DNA of 46,231 bases from Oscillospiraceae bacterium (GCA_015065225.1 SVQR01000006.1:1-46231); one strand, 5' to 3'; shown: positions 1 to 8,201, numbered from the stretch's first letter. Numbers and translations: made by a program. Notes: generated by a model not told the origin, from the sequence alone.

Positions 1-1092
1 CTCACCCGTGGGAGTAACCGCCATATATTCAGTTCCCGATCCGCAGCCGGATATTCTCTTGTATATGCAAGGTCCGCCCTTGAGATCTATCATGTAATGG
101 TAGAAGGTGAAAGGCTTGCCCTGTCTTCTTCTTTCACGCATTAGCTCTGCGAGCTGCTCGTACTGACGGCAGACTATCTCAAAATCCTCCTCGGTAAGTG
201 CCGAAGGATCATCAGGCGCACAGACAACAGGCTCCATTGAAAGCTCATCAAAGCCGAGTCTCAGCATCTCCTTTATATCTTCAAGGAAATCGGGGTTTGC
301 GTGGGTGAACGTACCTCTCATATAGTAGTTCTTGCCGCCGCGCTCCTTTACAAGCTTCTGGAATTTGGGAACTATCCTCTCCCAACTTCCGTTGCCGGCG
401 TAGTCCACTCTGAATCTGTCGTGTACCTCTTTACGTCCGTCAAGGGAAAGCACGACGTTGCTCATTTCATTATTGGCGAATTCTATGACATCATCATCTA
501 TAAGCATACCGTTGGTGGTAAGGGTAAATCTGAAGTTTTTATTATGCTGTTTTTCTATACTTCTGGCATATGCGACAAGCTGTTTTACCACATCGAAATT
601 CATAAGAGGCTCACCGCCGAAGAAGTCTACCTCAAGGTTTCTTCTCGTACCGGAATTTGCGATAAGGAAGTCAAGTGCCTGCTTTCCGACCTCAAAGCTC
701 ATGAGCGCCCTCTCACCGTGGTACTTGCCTTGAGATGCGAAGCAATATGAGCAATTAAGATTACAGGAATGAGCGATATGTATGCAAAGAGCCTTTACAA
801 TACCCGCACTTTTCTTTTTAAGGTCGCCCGCCATGGGTTCGAAAACGTCCTCGGAGAAAAGCTTGCCATCTGCCTTCAGCTCCTCTATATCGGAAATGCA
901 GTCAAGGATATCCTCCTTTGTGACGTCTTCTCTGTCCTTATATCTTTCAAGGATGATATTTACTATCTCGTCTGCGGTCTTGCTCTCGTACATCTCGATA
1001 ATGTCATATGCGACCTCATCTACCACGTGTACCGAGCCGGAGCAGGTGTCAAGAACTATGTTGAGTCCAAGCTGTTTGTATTGATGTATCAT
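1..1092 (-). CDS. scfB: SCIFF-peptide radical SAM maturase, 3' end beyond window
   Basis: Radical SAM/SPASM enzyme that forms thioether cross-links in the SCIFF peptide encoded just upstream. The 364 codons visible start at an ATG preceded by a good GGAGG site, and the N-terminus has the family-typical MIHQYK opening followed by an HVVDEVAYD segment. The radical-SAM 4Fe-4S motif is CNLNCSYC, with cysteines at residues 110, 114 and 117, followed by FASQGKYHGE. Family members are usually about 450 residues, so the C-terminal auxiliary-cluster (SPASM) part continues left of the window. It lies about 200 bases downstream of scfA on the same strand, the standard arrangement. A terminator-like hairpin between the two genes probably makes scfA mRNA more abundant than scfB mRNA. 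Identification is firm from the motif plus the partner gene. Confidence 0.95.
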   Translation of the reverse strand, partial: MIHQYKQLGLNIVLDTCSGSVHVVDEVAYDIIEMYESKTADEIVNIILERYKDREDVTKEDILDCISDIEELKADGKLFSEDVFEPMAGDLKKKSAGIVKALCIHIAHSCNLNCSYCFASQGKYHGERALMSFEVGKQALDFLIANSGTRRNLEVDFFGGEPLMNFDVVKQLVAYARSIEKQHNKNFRFTLTTNGMLIDDDVIEFANNEMSNVVLSLDGRKEVHDRFRVDYAGNGSWERIVPKFQKLVKERGGKNYYMRGTFTHANPDFLEDIKEMLRLGFDELSMEPVVCAPDDPSALTEEDFEIVCRQYEQLAELMRERRRQGKPFTFYHYMIDLKGGPCIYKRISGCGSGTEYMAVTPTGE

Positions 1093-1233
1093 TTTTCTTT
1101 CCTCCGGAAGGGGTATTATGTTTGTGAAACTTTATATTATATTTTCCGCAGATATCCCGATATTTTCGCAGTTACAGATGCGTTCATCCTTTGAGGAACG
1201 GTGATCTTTGCAAAACGGGATACAGGCTATATA

Positions 1234-1266
1234 TCAAAAAAATACCGCCGTATTTGATTCCGGCGG
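1234..1266 (-). terminator. Hairpin terminator/attenuator between scfA and scfB
   Basis: Read on the minus strand, CCGCCG and CGGCGG arms enclose a 10-base loop and are followed by T-A-T7. It lies between scfA and scfB, so partial read-through would give more of the small substrate peptide than of its enzyme. Confidence 0.75.
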
Positions 1267-1288
1267 CGCTTCAGCAAATTTTATTTTA

Positions 1289-1432
1289 TTACTTCTTGTT
1301 TTCGCACTGCTGATTTGCGATACCGCAGCTTGTCTTGCAAGCGGACTGACATGATGTCTGGCATTCGCCGCAGCCGCCATTCTTGGCACTCTTGCAGAGA
1401 TTCTTTGTTTCAAGTGTCTTGATACGCTTCAT
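1289..1432 (-). CDS. scfA: SCIFF ribosomal peptide precursor (47 aa)
   Basis: Small Cys-rich precursor ('six cysteines in forty-five residues') that is substrate of the radical SAM maturase downstream. It is ribosomally made and then thioether-cross-linked; its physiological role is unknown. The 47-residue product begins MKRIKTLETKNLCKS, carries cysteines at positions 13, 21, 24, 28, 32, 36 and 43, and ends QQCENKK. The region around CGECQTSCQSACKTSCG is the family core. The start codon has an AAGGAGG site 6 bases upstream and the gene has a consensus sigma-A promoter. There are seven cysteines; the six from 21 to 43 fit the usual spacing and C13 lies in the leader-like N-terminus. Confidence 0.95.
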   Translation of the reverse strand: MKRIKTLETKNLCKSAKNGGCGECQTSCQSACKTSCGIANQQCENKK

Positions 1433-1468
1433 TGTTCTATCCTCCTTGAATATTTCTGTTCACCCTGT

Positions 1469-1497
1469 ATTATAACATACATTTTCACTCAAGTCAA
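1469..1497 (-). promoter_or_regulatory. Sigma-A promoter for scfA
   Basis: On the minus strand, TTGACT (1497-1492) and TATAAT (1474-1469) are separated by 17 bases. The start codon of scfA lies about 37 bases downstream of the -10 box. Confidence 0.85.
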
Positions 1498-1678
1498 TCG
1501 GTTGGCGTTAAATTCATTTTTTTGTTACATTTTCTCGTGCCGACGGGAGAAATGATGCTTTCGCTTCGAGTATCGTGCCTTTTTTTACCATGTGTCAATA
1601 TTTACAGTGTATTCAACAATTCACGACGGAAAACCTGTATAATATAATTGTAAGATTAAAGGAAACGGAGGAGTATAT

Positions 1679-3106
1679 ATGAAAAAAAGACTACTGTCCT
1701 TAACAGCGCTTATCTGTGCTGTCGTTATGATGCTGAATGTTCCCGGCGCATACGGTACGGAAGGCTCTTATAACGATGTCAATTTTTCCACCTACGGCAA
1801 CCTTAATGAAGGATCGGATATACCAAGCCTTTTCAGAAACGACGATGTCTTTACCAATTACAAGGATTACCCCCCCGTTATAAGCGACGGCGTGGAATAT
1901 GTTCCGCTTGAGCTGTTTTACGGACTTTCCGGCATCAAGATAAACTATTCGGACGACAATTCCAATTTCTATATCCAGAACAAGAATACAAATCAGTATA
2001 TCTCCTTTAATATCAGCGATAATTACGCAGTTACCGGGCAGAACAAGGTCTATGAGACGGATGTGCCTTCCTTCTACGGTGTACAGTATGTTCCGCTAAG
2101 AGCCGTATGTGACAACACGGGCATCGGCTGCAGTACCTACAACGACGGCGAGAACAGGATGTATGCTATAGAGGTATACACAAAGGACGAGTCCCTTTCC
2201 GCCCAGGATCTTCTGAAGATATATGCACCGGAGATATACACTCCCGCAGATAATGCTCAGAACGACATCACCAACAGCAACGATGCGGCAGCTCCCGACA
2301 ACGGTGCAGTCCCCGGAAATGACAATATGTACGGTTATGATCCTTCGCCGTCATATCCCGGATACGATCCGGACAATGCCCACGCACATGATATCAACGC
2401 AGATACAGATCACAGTGACAACAACGGCAAGGGTGATGATCGGCAGAACGGCGCAGAAAACAATGACCGCAAGCCGGAAAACCCTAAGCCTCCGCGTCCG
2501 AAGCGTGGCGGGACAGTAATGATGTTCTATCTTCCCGATCATTTTGAAAATGCAGACAAGACACTTGACGCGCTGGAAAAGCTGAATGTAAATGCAGTAT
2601 TTTTCGTGACCGAAGAGAACATCCTCGGCTCTCCCGACATGATAAGAAAGATCTATGCCCTCGGACACACCATAGGAATAACCTTTGAAAGCATCGATGA
2701 GGAGCTTTACGCGGAGGGTGTACTTGAAGCAAGAACAAGATCCTGCGAGGATGCGCTTTACGAGGTAGCCAAGATAAAGACCAGGCTCATGTACCTGGGC
2801 GAGGACGGAAAGAACGATGTGATCTCCGACGATGTACGCCGCAGGGTGGAGGATATGGGACTTCACACGGCAGTATTGAATGCGGATGCAAGAAGTGACA
2901 GTCTTAATCCTCAGAGGTCTGCGGACAATGCGCGCTCCATGCTGGATGATATCCCCGCGACATTTGGCAACGACAAGGTATATCTCAAGCTCCATCATAC
3001 CGACAGCGGCATCACTGCGGCAGGTGCGGCGGTAGGAATGTCCGTTACAAACGAGTTGATAAAGATCGAGCTTTTTGATGAAGCCGGAGCGAAGGTGGAA
3101 AAGTAA
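1679..3106 (+). CDS. Secreted stalk-domain protein with degenerate polysaccharide-deacetylase fold
   Basis: Exported protein of 475 residues. Residues 1-26 form a signal peptide (KK, hydrophobic core, A-Y-G end). Residues of about 60-170 resemble the copper-amine-oxidase N-terminal 'stalk' domain common in Clostridia exoproteins (paired V-E-Y-V-P-L and V-Q-Y-V-P-L-R-A strands). A low-complexity Asn/Asp/Pro linker (about 190-275) precedes a C-terminal NodB-like domain starting at GGTVMMFYLPD. In active deacetylases the first motif is TFDDG and the second is HxxxH; here these places read MMFYLPD and GITFESIDEE, so the metal ligands are missing and deacetylation is unlikely. It may be a binding protein for peptidoglycan or another glycan. 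The start has a GGAGG site. A strong terminator follows, so it is probably monocistronic. Confidence 0.8.
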   Translation: MKKRLLSLTALICAVVMMLNVPGAYGTEGSYNDVNFSTYGNLNEGSDIPSLFRNDDVFTNYKDYPPVISDGVEYVPLELFYGLSGIKINYSDDNSNFYIQNKNTNQYISFNISDNYAVTGQNKVYETDVPSFYGVQYVPLRAVCDNTGIGCSTYNDGENRMYAIEVYTKDESLSAQDLLKIYAPEIYTPADNAQNDITNSNDAAAPDNGAVPGNDNMYGYDPSPSYPGYDPDNAHAHDINADTDHSDNNGKGDDRQNGAENNDRKPENPKPPRPKRGGTVMMFYLPDHFENADKTLDALEKLNVNAVFFVTEENILGSPDMIRKIYALGHTIGITFESIDEELYAEGVLEARTRSCEDALYEVAKIKTRLMYLGEDGKNDVISDDVRRRVEDMGLHTAVLNADARSDSLNPQRSADNARSMLDDIPATFGNDKVYLKLHHTDSGITAAGAAVGMSVTNELIKIELFDEAGAKVEK

Positions 3107-3141
3107 GTACCGTCTTTGGTCAAAAAAGAATATCCGAACAC

Positions 3142-3170
3142 AAGGTAACTCTTTTGGGTTACCTTTTTTT
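3142..3170 (+). terminator. Rho-independent terminator after the deacetylase-like gene
   Basis: Perfect 8-bp stem AAGGTAAC/GTTACCTT with an 8-base loop, running into a T7 tract. Confidence 0.9.
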
Positions 3171-3248
3171 GAATGCGGAATTGCAGGTTGGAAGCAAAGA
3201 AATCTTCGATTTCTTTGAATTCTTCCAAGTTCGCTTGCGAACTTTATA

Positions 3249-3345
3249 AGGCTCTCGCCGGCAGGAGAAAGATAACAAATAGAAGTCGACAACAAATAAA
3301 CGCACTACGGTAGCAAATCAGAACAATCCAATAAAGGTAACAATC
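3249..3345 (+). repeat. Partial copy of dispersed intergenic repeat
   Basis: About 95 bases closely match 7697-7795, sharing CTCGCCGGCAGG, TAGAAGTCGA and AACAAATAAACGCACTAC. It corresponds to only one end of the longer element at 7355-7795. Just before it (3195-3245) are two short palindromic stretches, AAAGAAATCTTCGATTTCTTT-like and AAGTTCGCTTGCGAACTT. The remaining sequence up to the histidine kinase promoter shows no gene. Confidence 0.75.
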
Positions 3346-3432
3346 AGATACCGACAGCAACCAAACGCACCACACTAACAAGTCCACACAAACAACAAAA
3401 AACAAAAACACAAAAAAATTTCTCCATACCTA

Positions 3433-3462
3433 TTGACTATCAGCATACTTTTATAGTAAAAT
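3433..3462 (+). promoter_or_regulatory. Probable sigma-A promoter of the histidine kinase
   Basis: TTGACT (3433-3438) and TAAAAT (3457-3462) with an 18-base spacer; the preferred start codon lies about 63 bases downstream of the -10 box. Confidence 0.55.
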
Positions 3463-3525
3463 ATATCATGTATGAGAATACACATCGTAAAGCACACAAA
3501 AACATATAATCAAACGGAGACAAAA

Positions 3526-5019
3526 ATGAGCGAAAAAGTCAAAGCTTCGGATCATAAAAAACTGAATATCCTCGGAAGCATCAGAGCTAAGTATCTGGTT
3601 ACATTCTCTCTGCTTATCTCCATCGTGGTGCTGCTTATCTCCATCATAATAAGCTCGTCTATTATGAACTTCGTGGTGTCTACAAGATTTGCCGCGGTGG
3701 ATGAATCCTCCGAGCTTATAGGTCTTATCATAAAAGAGATCTCGGGCTTTACCGACAAGGACTATGACCAAATTCTTGAAGAATATCCCGAAAAGATCAA
3801 CAAGGTCGTGGATAATATCGCTTCCATGAATAAAGTGTCTGTCGTCATTACGGACAGAATAGGTAACGTAAAATATTCCACCATATCAGAGGAGCTTGCA
3901 AAATTCGATAATTCCGTACTGCCTCGGGAGGCTCTCTACAGACTCTCCTCGCATGATACCGCAAAAGAACTGCACACAAGTGACCTATACGGCTTCTATG
4001 CATCGGAAGGCATAAACGGCGCATATGCCGTGGAAATAGACGAAGGCATCGTCGACGGTGTTGTTCTTGTCAGCGCACCCGTTTCTTCGGTTGAGGACTT
4101 CGTGGGCGGCCTTGTGCAGACTCTTGTCATGTCCTTCTTGTGGATAACCATCGCTGCTGTCATTGTGTCGGTATTTATAAGCGAAAGGATAGTCTCACCT
4201 CTTAAGACAATGCAGAAAGCTGCAGAGGGCGTCGCGGTGGGAAATTACGATATACAGGTTCCCGAACAGGGCGTTGATAACGAGGTCGCAGAGCTTGCCG
4301 CAGCCTTCAATGAGATGGCTAAGGTCGTGCAGGAAAAGGAGATAGCGCAAAGAAGCTTCCTCGGCAGCGTGTCCCACGATATGCGTACTCCCATGACAAG
4401 CATCGCAGGTTTTGTGGACGGTATACTCGACGGTACTATCCCATACGAAAAGCAGGATCAGTATCTCAGGATCGTCTCCGCGGAAACACACAGGCTCTCA
4501 AGACTTGTAAGCTCACTTCTGGATCTTACCAGAATACAGTCGGGAGAACGAAAATTCACCAAGGAAAGCTTTGATGTTTGCGAGCTTCTGAGGCTGATAC
4601 TCATTTCAATGGAAAAACAGATAGACGATAAGAGGATAGAGATAGAATTCGACTCATGCGATGAAAAATGCCCGGTCTTCGCTGACCGTGACGGTATCCA
4701 TCAGGTGGCATACAACCTTATCCATAACGCGATAAAGTTTACGGATGAGGGCGGAACGATAAAGATAAGCGTGGATACGGAGAACGAAAAATATCTTGTC
4801 TCGGTATATAACACGGGCAAGGGCATGAAGCGTGAGGAGCTTCCCCATATCTTCGACAGATTCTATAAGACAGATCCCTCAAGAGGGCTTGACAAGAGCG
4901 GTGTCGGTCTGGGACTCTTTATAGTCAAGACCATACTCGATTCCCATGGCGAGAGTATCCATGCCGAATCGGAGGAAGGCAAATACAGCTGCTTTAAGTT
5001 CACTCTCACCAAAGGCTGA
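3526..5019 (+). CDS. Membrane sensor histidine kinase (orphan)
   Basis: Two-component sensor kinase of 497 residues. A first membrane helix at about residues 20-46 and a second at about 205-230 bracket an extracytoplasmic sensor region. HAMP follows, then a HisKA domain with phosphoacceptor His284 in SHDMRTPMTS, an N box HNAIKFT, a G1 box with GKGM, and a G2 box GVGLGLFIVK. All catalytic motifs are intact. I placed the start at the ATG with a GGAGA site 5 bases upstream; an upstream in-frame ATG at 3472 has no ribosome binding site. No response regulator is encoded on either side, so its partner is elsewhere. It lies 91 bases before an mreB-like gene and no terminator separates them, so the two may be co-transcribed and the signal may concern the cell envelope (inference). 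Confidence 0.92.
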   Translation: MSEKVKASDHKKLNILGSIRAKYLVTFSLLISIVVLLISIIISSSIMNFVVSTRFAAVDESSELIGLIIKEISGFTDKDYDQILEEYPEKINKVVDNIASMNKVSVVITDRIGNVKYSTISEELAKFDNSVLPREALYRLSSHDTAKELHTSDLYGFYASEGINGAYAVEIDEGIVDGVVLVSAPVSSVEDFVGGLVQTLVMSFLWITIAAVIVSVFISERIVSPLKTMQKAAEGVAVGNYDIQVPEQGVDNEVAELAAAFNEMAKVVQEKEIAQRSFLGSVSHDMRTPMTSIAGFVDGILDGTIPYEKQDQYLRIVSAETHRLSRLVSSLLDLTRIQSGERKFTKESFDVCELLRLILISMEKQIDDKRIEIEFDSCDEKCPVFADRDGIHQVAYNLIHNAIKFTDEGGTIKISVDTENEKYLVSVYNTGKGMKREELPHIFDRFYKTDPSRGLDKSGVGLGLFIVKTILDSHGESIHAESEEGKYSCFKFTLTKG

Positions 5020-5042
5020 TCACCGCAGACAAGACGGTGATC
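5018..5042 (+). other. Hairpin between kinase and mreB-like gene
   Basis: GATCACCG and CGGTGATC pair perfectly around a 9-base loop at the kinase stop codon. No T tract follows, so it is more likely an mRNA stability or processing element than a terminator. Confidence 0.45.
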
Positions 5043-5110
5043 GAAATGACAGAGAAAGACGGAAATTGTGATCATTTGGCCGGCGCACATTGCGCAGAAA
5101 GGAAAAGTAA

Positions 5111-6130
5111 ATGGCTCAGGATATAGGAATAGATCTCGGTACATCATCCGTTCTTGTATATGTAAAGAACAAGGGTGTTGTGGTTGAAGAACCTGCCGTT
5201 GTGGTGGTTGATAAAAACACCGGCAAGGTAATGACAGTGGGAAAGGATGCCGCAAGGATGCTGGGCAGAACTCCCGCAGGTCTTGTTGCGATAAACCCCA
5301 TGAGAGACGGTGTCATAGACCATTACGATATGACTCTGCAGATGCTTAAATACTTCATAAAAAAAGCGATAGGAAATACATTCTTCAAGCCGCGTGTTAT
5401 AGTCTGCGTTCCCAGCGGTATCACCGAGGTTGAGGAAAGAGCCGTATGTGAGGCAGCTCTGCGTGCGGGCGCAAAGAAGGTACACCTTATAGAGGAGCCT
5501 CTTGCGGCAGCCATCGGCGCGGGACTTGATATCTCAAAGCCGATAGGAAACATGGTAATAGACATCGGAGGAGGAACGACGGATATCGCCGTAATGTCAC
5601 TGGGAGATGTGGTAGCATCCGAATCTATAAAGGTCGCAGGCAACAGGCTGAACGAATCCATAGTCAAGTACATAAGAAGAAAGCACAGTATGCTCATAGG
5701 TGATCTCACCGCAGAGGAGCTGAAGATAGGTATGGGCACAGCATGGCCTTTCTCCGAGCCGAAAAGCTGTGAGATAAAGGGCAGATGCCTTATCGAAGGT
5801 CTCCCGAAGAAGGTAACAGTTACCACCAAGGAGCTTCTTGAAGCCATGGATGAGCCTCTGACACAGATAGTTGATGCGGTGTGCCGTGTAATAGAGATGA
5901 CTCCTCCCGAACTTGTGGGTGATATCGCAACGGGCGGAATAGTGCTTACTGGCGGCGGAAGCAAGCTTCGCGGCATGGATAAGCTGATAGAAAAAGCAAC
6001 AGGCATAAAGGTGCATATCCCGGAAAATCCCGTAAACTGTGTCTGTATCGGTGCGGGAAGATCGCTGGATAATATCGCACTTTTGCCGGAGGGAGTTTTG
6101 AATATCTCCAGAAGCAAGGCAAAGATTTAA
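5111..6130 (+). CDS. MreB/Mbl family actin-like rod-shape protein
   Basis: Bacterial actin that polymerises under the membrane and guides lateral cell-wall synthesis. The 339 residues match the usual family length. Visible ATPase motifs are phosphate-1 DLGTSS (from residue 8), phosphate-2 DIGGGTTD (151-158), and adenosine-motif GIVLTGGGSKLRG near residue 280; EEPLAAAIGAG is also typical. The start has an AAAGGA site. Classical mreB is followed by mreC and mreD; here a terminator follows and no mreCD are present, so this may be the Mbl or MreBH paralog rather than mreB itself. It sits directly behind the histidine kinase gene. Confidence 0.93.
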   Translation: MAQDIGIDLGTSSVLVYVKNKGVVVEEPAVVVVDKNTGKVMTVGKDAARMLGRTPAGLVAINPMRDGVIDHYDMTLQMLKYFIKKAIGNTFFKPRVIVCVPSGITEVEERAVCEAALRAGAKKVHLIEEPLAAAIGAGLDISKPIGNMVIDIGGGTTDIAVMSLGDVVASESIKVAGNRLNESIVKYIRRKHSMLIGDLTAEELKIGMGTAWPFSEPKSCEIKGRCLIEGLPKKVTVTTKELLEAMDEPLTQIVDAVCRVIEMTPPELVGDIATGGIVLTGGGSKLRGMDKLIEKATGIKVHIPENPVNCVCIGAGRSLDNIALLPEGVLNISRSKAKI

Positions 6131-6149
6131 GTTTTAAATAATATGATCA

Positions 6150-6182
6150 AAAGGTGACTCTTTTTAAGGGTCGCCTTTTTTG
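6150..6182 (+). terminator. Rho-independent terminator after mreB-like gene
   Basis: AAGGTGACTC and GGGTCGCCTT form a stem with G-U pairs around TTTTTAA, ending in a T-rich tract. The following 6183-6376 contains no gene that I can see. Confidence 0.85.
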
Positions 6183-6376
6183 AATCCTAAATCGGTTTGT
6201 TCGGGATCAAAAGTTAATGATCATTTTTTCAAAAGTATTAAATCTGCCGTCGGCAAACTGTTGTGCTGTCGGCATACCGCCGCCACAGAAACAGAAACTC
6301 TTACATAGTTCTCTCACCCCTTTATTACCTCAAGGGGAAGAGTGCGTGCTTTAGAACAGAAAATCCGAATAAAATA

Positions 6377-6405
6377 AGGTAACCCTTAAAAAGAGTTACC
6401 TTTTG
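6377..6405 (-). terminator. Terminator of the ylbF-like gene
   Basis: On the minus strand, AAGGTAACTC and GGGTTACCTT form a stem around a short T/A loop and run into TATTTTATT. The arms resemble those of the terminators at 3142 and 6150. Confidence 0.8.
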
Positions 6406-6425
6406 ATCTGATTTTACGGATCCTA

Positions 6426-6821
6426 TCAATGATCGCATTCGTGGCAGGAACAGCAGTCTCCGTGGCAGTTGTGTTCGTCAGGCTCTGCGGTATCCGGATC
6501 CTCACCGTCAGCGGATTTTGTTACAATCGCAAGTATTCTGTCCATAAGATGACCGAATTCATGCTTTGCTTCTTCAAATGCCGCCATCTTGGGATTGGAC
6601 ATGATATCGTTGTAAAGTCCCTCAAGCTCCTTGTCTATAGCTTCGAGCTTTGCTGTGTCATCTGTTTCGGAAATGCTGTCTCTCTTTTCGCTGAACTTTG
6701 CAATGAGTGCGGTAAGCTCAACATCGGCATCAATGGCATCGCCTGCCGCAGTTACCGCTTTGTAGCTCTCCTCCTCCTGAATTGCGTGTCCGAGCTGTCT
6801 TGCAAGATCAATAATGTTCAT
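6426..6821 (-). CDS. YlbF/YmcA-family protein with Cys/His-rich tail
   Basis: 131-residue protein of the YlbF/YmcA (Com_YlbF, DUF964) family, helical proteins that in Bacillus act in the Ric complex with RNase Y and affect competence, biofilm and sporulation. Family-like features are the N-terminal MNIIDLARQLGHAIQEE, the central helical stretch with D-x-E-L-x-A-L-I, and the amphipathic DIMSNPKMAAFEEAK region. The unusual part is the last 15 residues, HNCHGDCCSCHECDH, with four cysteines after a leading C and four histidines, a likely metal or Fe-S binding site. Start codon has an AAAGGA site and the gene has its own promoter and terminator, so it is monocistronic. Confidence 0.82.
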   Translation of the reverse strand: MNIIDLARQLGHAIQEEESYKAVTAAGDAIDADVELTALIAKFSEKRDSISETDDTAKLEAIDKELEGLYNDIMSNPKMAAFEEAKHEFGHLMDRILAIVTKSADGEDPDTAEPDEHNCHGDCCSCHECDH

Positions 6822-6951
6822 AGTGTTACCGTCCTTTCTTTTTAACCCGGTTTACGAATCCGCACGCCCGTTACATGAACGCAGTGCAGACCGTATAAGA
6901 TTATGATTGCAGCAAAATTATTTCTGCTACCATTGTTAATTCTACCGTGGT

Positions 6952-6980
6952 ATTATACATCTTTTTCCCGTCATTGTCAA
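6952..6980 (-). promoter_or_regulatory. Sigma-A promoter of the ylbF-like gene
   Basis: On the minus strand TTGACA (6980-6975), 17-base spacer, TATAAT (6957-6952): a full consensus match. The untranslated leader to the start codon at 6821 is about 125 bases. Confidence 0.85.
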
Positions 6981-7029
6981 CCCCGAAAAAGATTTTTCAA
7001 AAAAATCAGAACAAATATTCGTTTTGCTC

Positions 7030-7058
7030 TTGACAAATCGACGATTTTGTGGTATAAT
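7030..7058 (+). promoter_or_regulatory. Consensus sigma-A promoter with no recognisable gene
   Basis: TTGACA (7030-7035), 17-base spacer, TATAAT (7053-7058), with the extended -10 dinucleotide TG (TGGTATAAT). The next 800 bases on this strand hold no convincing gene; the only start with a plausible ribosome site (ATG 7110) gives 27 or so codons that run into repeat DNA. Confidence 0.8.
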
Positions 7059-7121
7059 AAGAACAGGCGTTTAGAACTTATATTCTTGCGAGCAAAGTTG
7101 AGCAGGGAAATGAAAGGGAAG

Positions 7122-7218
7122 TTTAAATTCGGAATTCGTAATTTTGAATTTGGAATTGAGGATAGATTGCTTCGCAAACTTTTATTGAATTGAAAATTGT
7201 GTGTTATTGATGTGCTGC
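7122..7218. repeat. AATTCGGAATTC-type degenerate intergenic repeat
   Basis: Short A/T-rich stretch with reiterated AATTCGGAATTC/AATTTGGAATTG words, followed by a CTTCGCAAAC segment and TTGTGTGTTAT. A related arrangement with the same final TTGTGTGTTAT is found at 20975-21050. From 7219 to 7354 there are further small palindromes (GAAACCAAAGGTTTC; GAAGAATTCTTTGAATTCTTC-like) but no gene. Confidence 0.5.
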
Positions 7219-7354
7219 AAATCAGTAGTGACTTCTCGGCTCCCTCAAGTAGAGGTGAAGAAACCAAAGGTTTCTTTGAAGAATTCTTTGAATTCTTCTG
7301 AGGAGGACAAGAGGTTGGTGTACCCTCGGAGTTGTTGTGGGGATTGGAATGTTT

Positions 7355-7795
7355 GTGATTCCTGTGATCCCCTCATCCGTCACTTCGTGACACCTTCCCC
7401 CACGTGGGAAGGCAAATAGTGCGACACCCAATCTTTGGCAAAACCAAAAAAAGTTCCAAGTAAATCAAACACATCAATCAAGCAACAAAAGCCACAAATT
7501 ATCGCAAACCAAAAAAGTGCGGCAGCGAAACTTAGGGGTTTAAGGGGGGGACACCCCCCTGGGCGTAAGTTATCGACAGGATTCCAATAGAAGAATACAA
7601 TTGCAAGTCGCACCCACCCCTTTGGGGTACTTAGGGGCAAAGCCCCTGAGCGGCGGTTTTTTTGCTTACTTTTTTTTCGCTGTTGAAAAAAAAGTAAGGC
7701 CCTCGCCGGCAGGCGAAAGATAGCAAGTAGAAGTCGATAACAAATAAACGCACTACAGTGCCAAATTAGCACAAACCAATAAACGAACCACAGCC
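7355..7795 (+). repeat. Dispersed ~400-bp intergenic element, copy A
   Basis: Non-coding element that reappears in inverted orientation at 22874-23265 with most of its length conserved. Shared landmarks in order: ATCCGTCACTTCGTGACACC, a CCTTCCCC/GGGAAGG palindrome, AGTAAATCAAACAC, GCCACAAATTATCGCAAAC, GCGGCAGCGAAACTTAGGGG, a GGGGGG-ACACCCCCC palindrome, GCAAGTCGCACCCA, GGGGTACTTAGGGGCAA, GCCCCTGAGCGGCGG, TTTTCGCTGTTGAAAAAAAAG and GTAGAAGTCGATAACAAATAAAC. It is rich in hairpin-forming arms and ends just before the phage-like lysis genes. No transposase is present in either copy. Confidence 0.85.
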
Positions 7796-7883
7796 TCAAG
7801 TCAGCACAAGCCAAAAGCCGCACTACAGCACCAAGCACCCCCCAAAGCCACCACAAAAAGAATAAAACCTCAGAAAGGCAAAA

Positions 7884-8201
7884 ATGCAAGAACTATTGAC
7901 AGAATACTGGCTGGAACTCCTCTTTACCGCCATAACCGCACTATGCGCAAAACTATACACCCGCCTTCGCACCGAAAGAAAGGAAATGCACTCCCTCAAA
8001 ACCGCCATGTGTGCTCTCCTTCGCGACAGAATAATCGTCACATATAACAGATACAGCGGCAAGGAGTATTTCCCCATCCACGAGCGTGAAAACCTCTGCC
8101 ACCTGACAAGGGAGTATTACCTTCTGGGCGGAAACGGTATCGTTCACGAGCTGGAATCAAGACTATCGGAGCTGCCTACCGAAAAAGGCGAAAATGCATG
8201 A
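7884..8201 (+). CDS. Phage-type small membrane protein of lysis cassette
   Basis: 105-residue protein with one N-terminal hydrophobic segment (ELLFTAITALCAKLY, about residues 9-24), then a basic stretch and a conserved-looking region ALLRDRIIVTYNRY...GKEYFPIHERENLCHLTREYYLLGGNG. From memory, proteins with this LLRDR...Y...LGGNG pattern occur in Clostridia prophages next to amidase and holin genes, often annotated as minor structural or holin-like; exact function is not established. The ATG has an AAAGG site. It is the first gene of a three-gene set with the amidase and holin-like genes. No capsid, tail or terminase genes are nearby. Confidence 0.65.
   Translation: MQELLTEYWLELLFTAITALCAKLYTRLRTERKEMHSLKTAMCALLRDRIIVTYNRYSGKEYFPIHERENLCHLTREYYLLGGNGIVHELESRLSELPTEKGENA

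Noticed and set aside
3472-3525. Upstream start for the histidine kinase
   Set aside because: The extra 18 residues are poorly like a kinase N-terminus and the ATG lacks a ribosome site, whereas the ATG at 3526 has GGAGA at the right distance.
7380-7889. 169-residue minus-strand reading frame across the repeat element
   Set aside because: It spans the non-coding dispersed repeat, is rich in Trp/Phe/Cys runs without family resemblance, and the second repeat copy does not preserve the whole frame.
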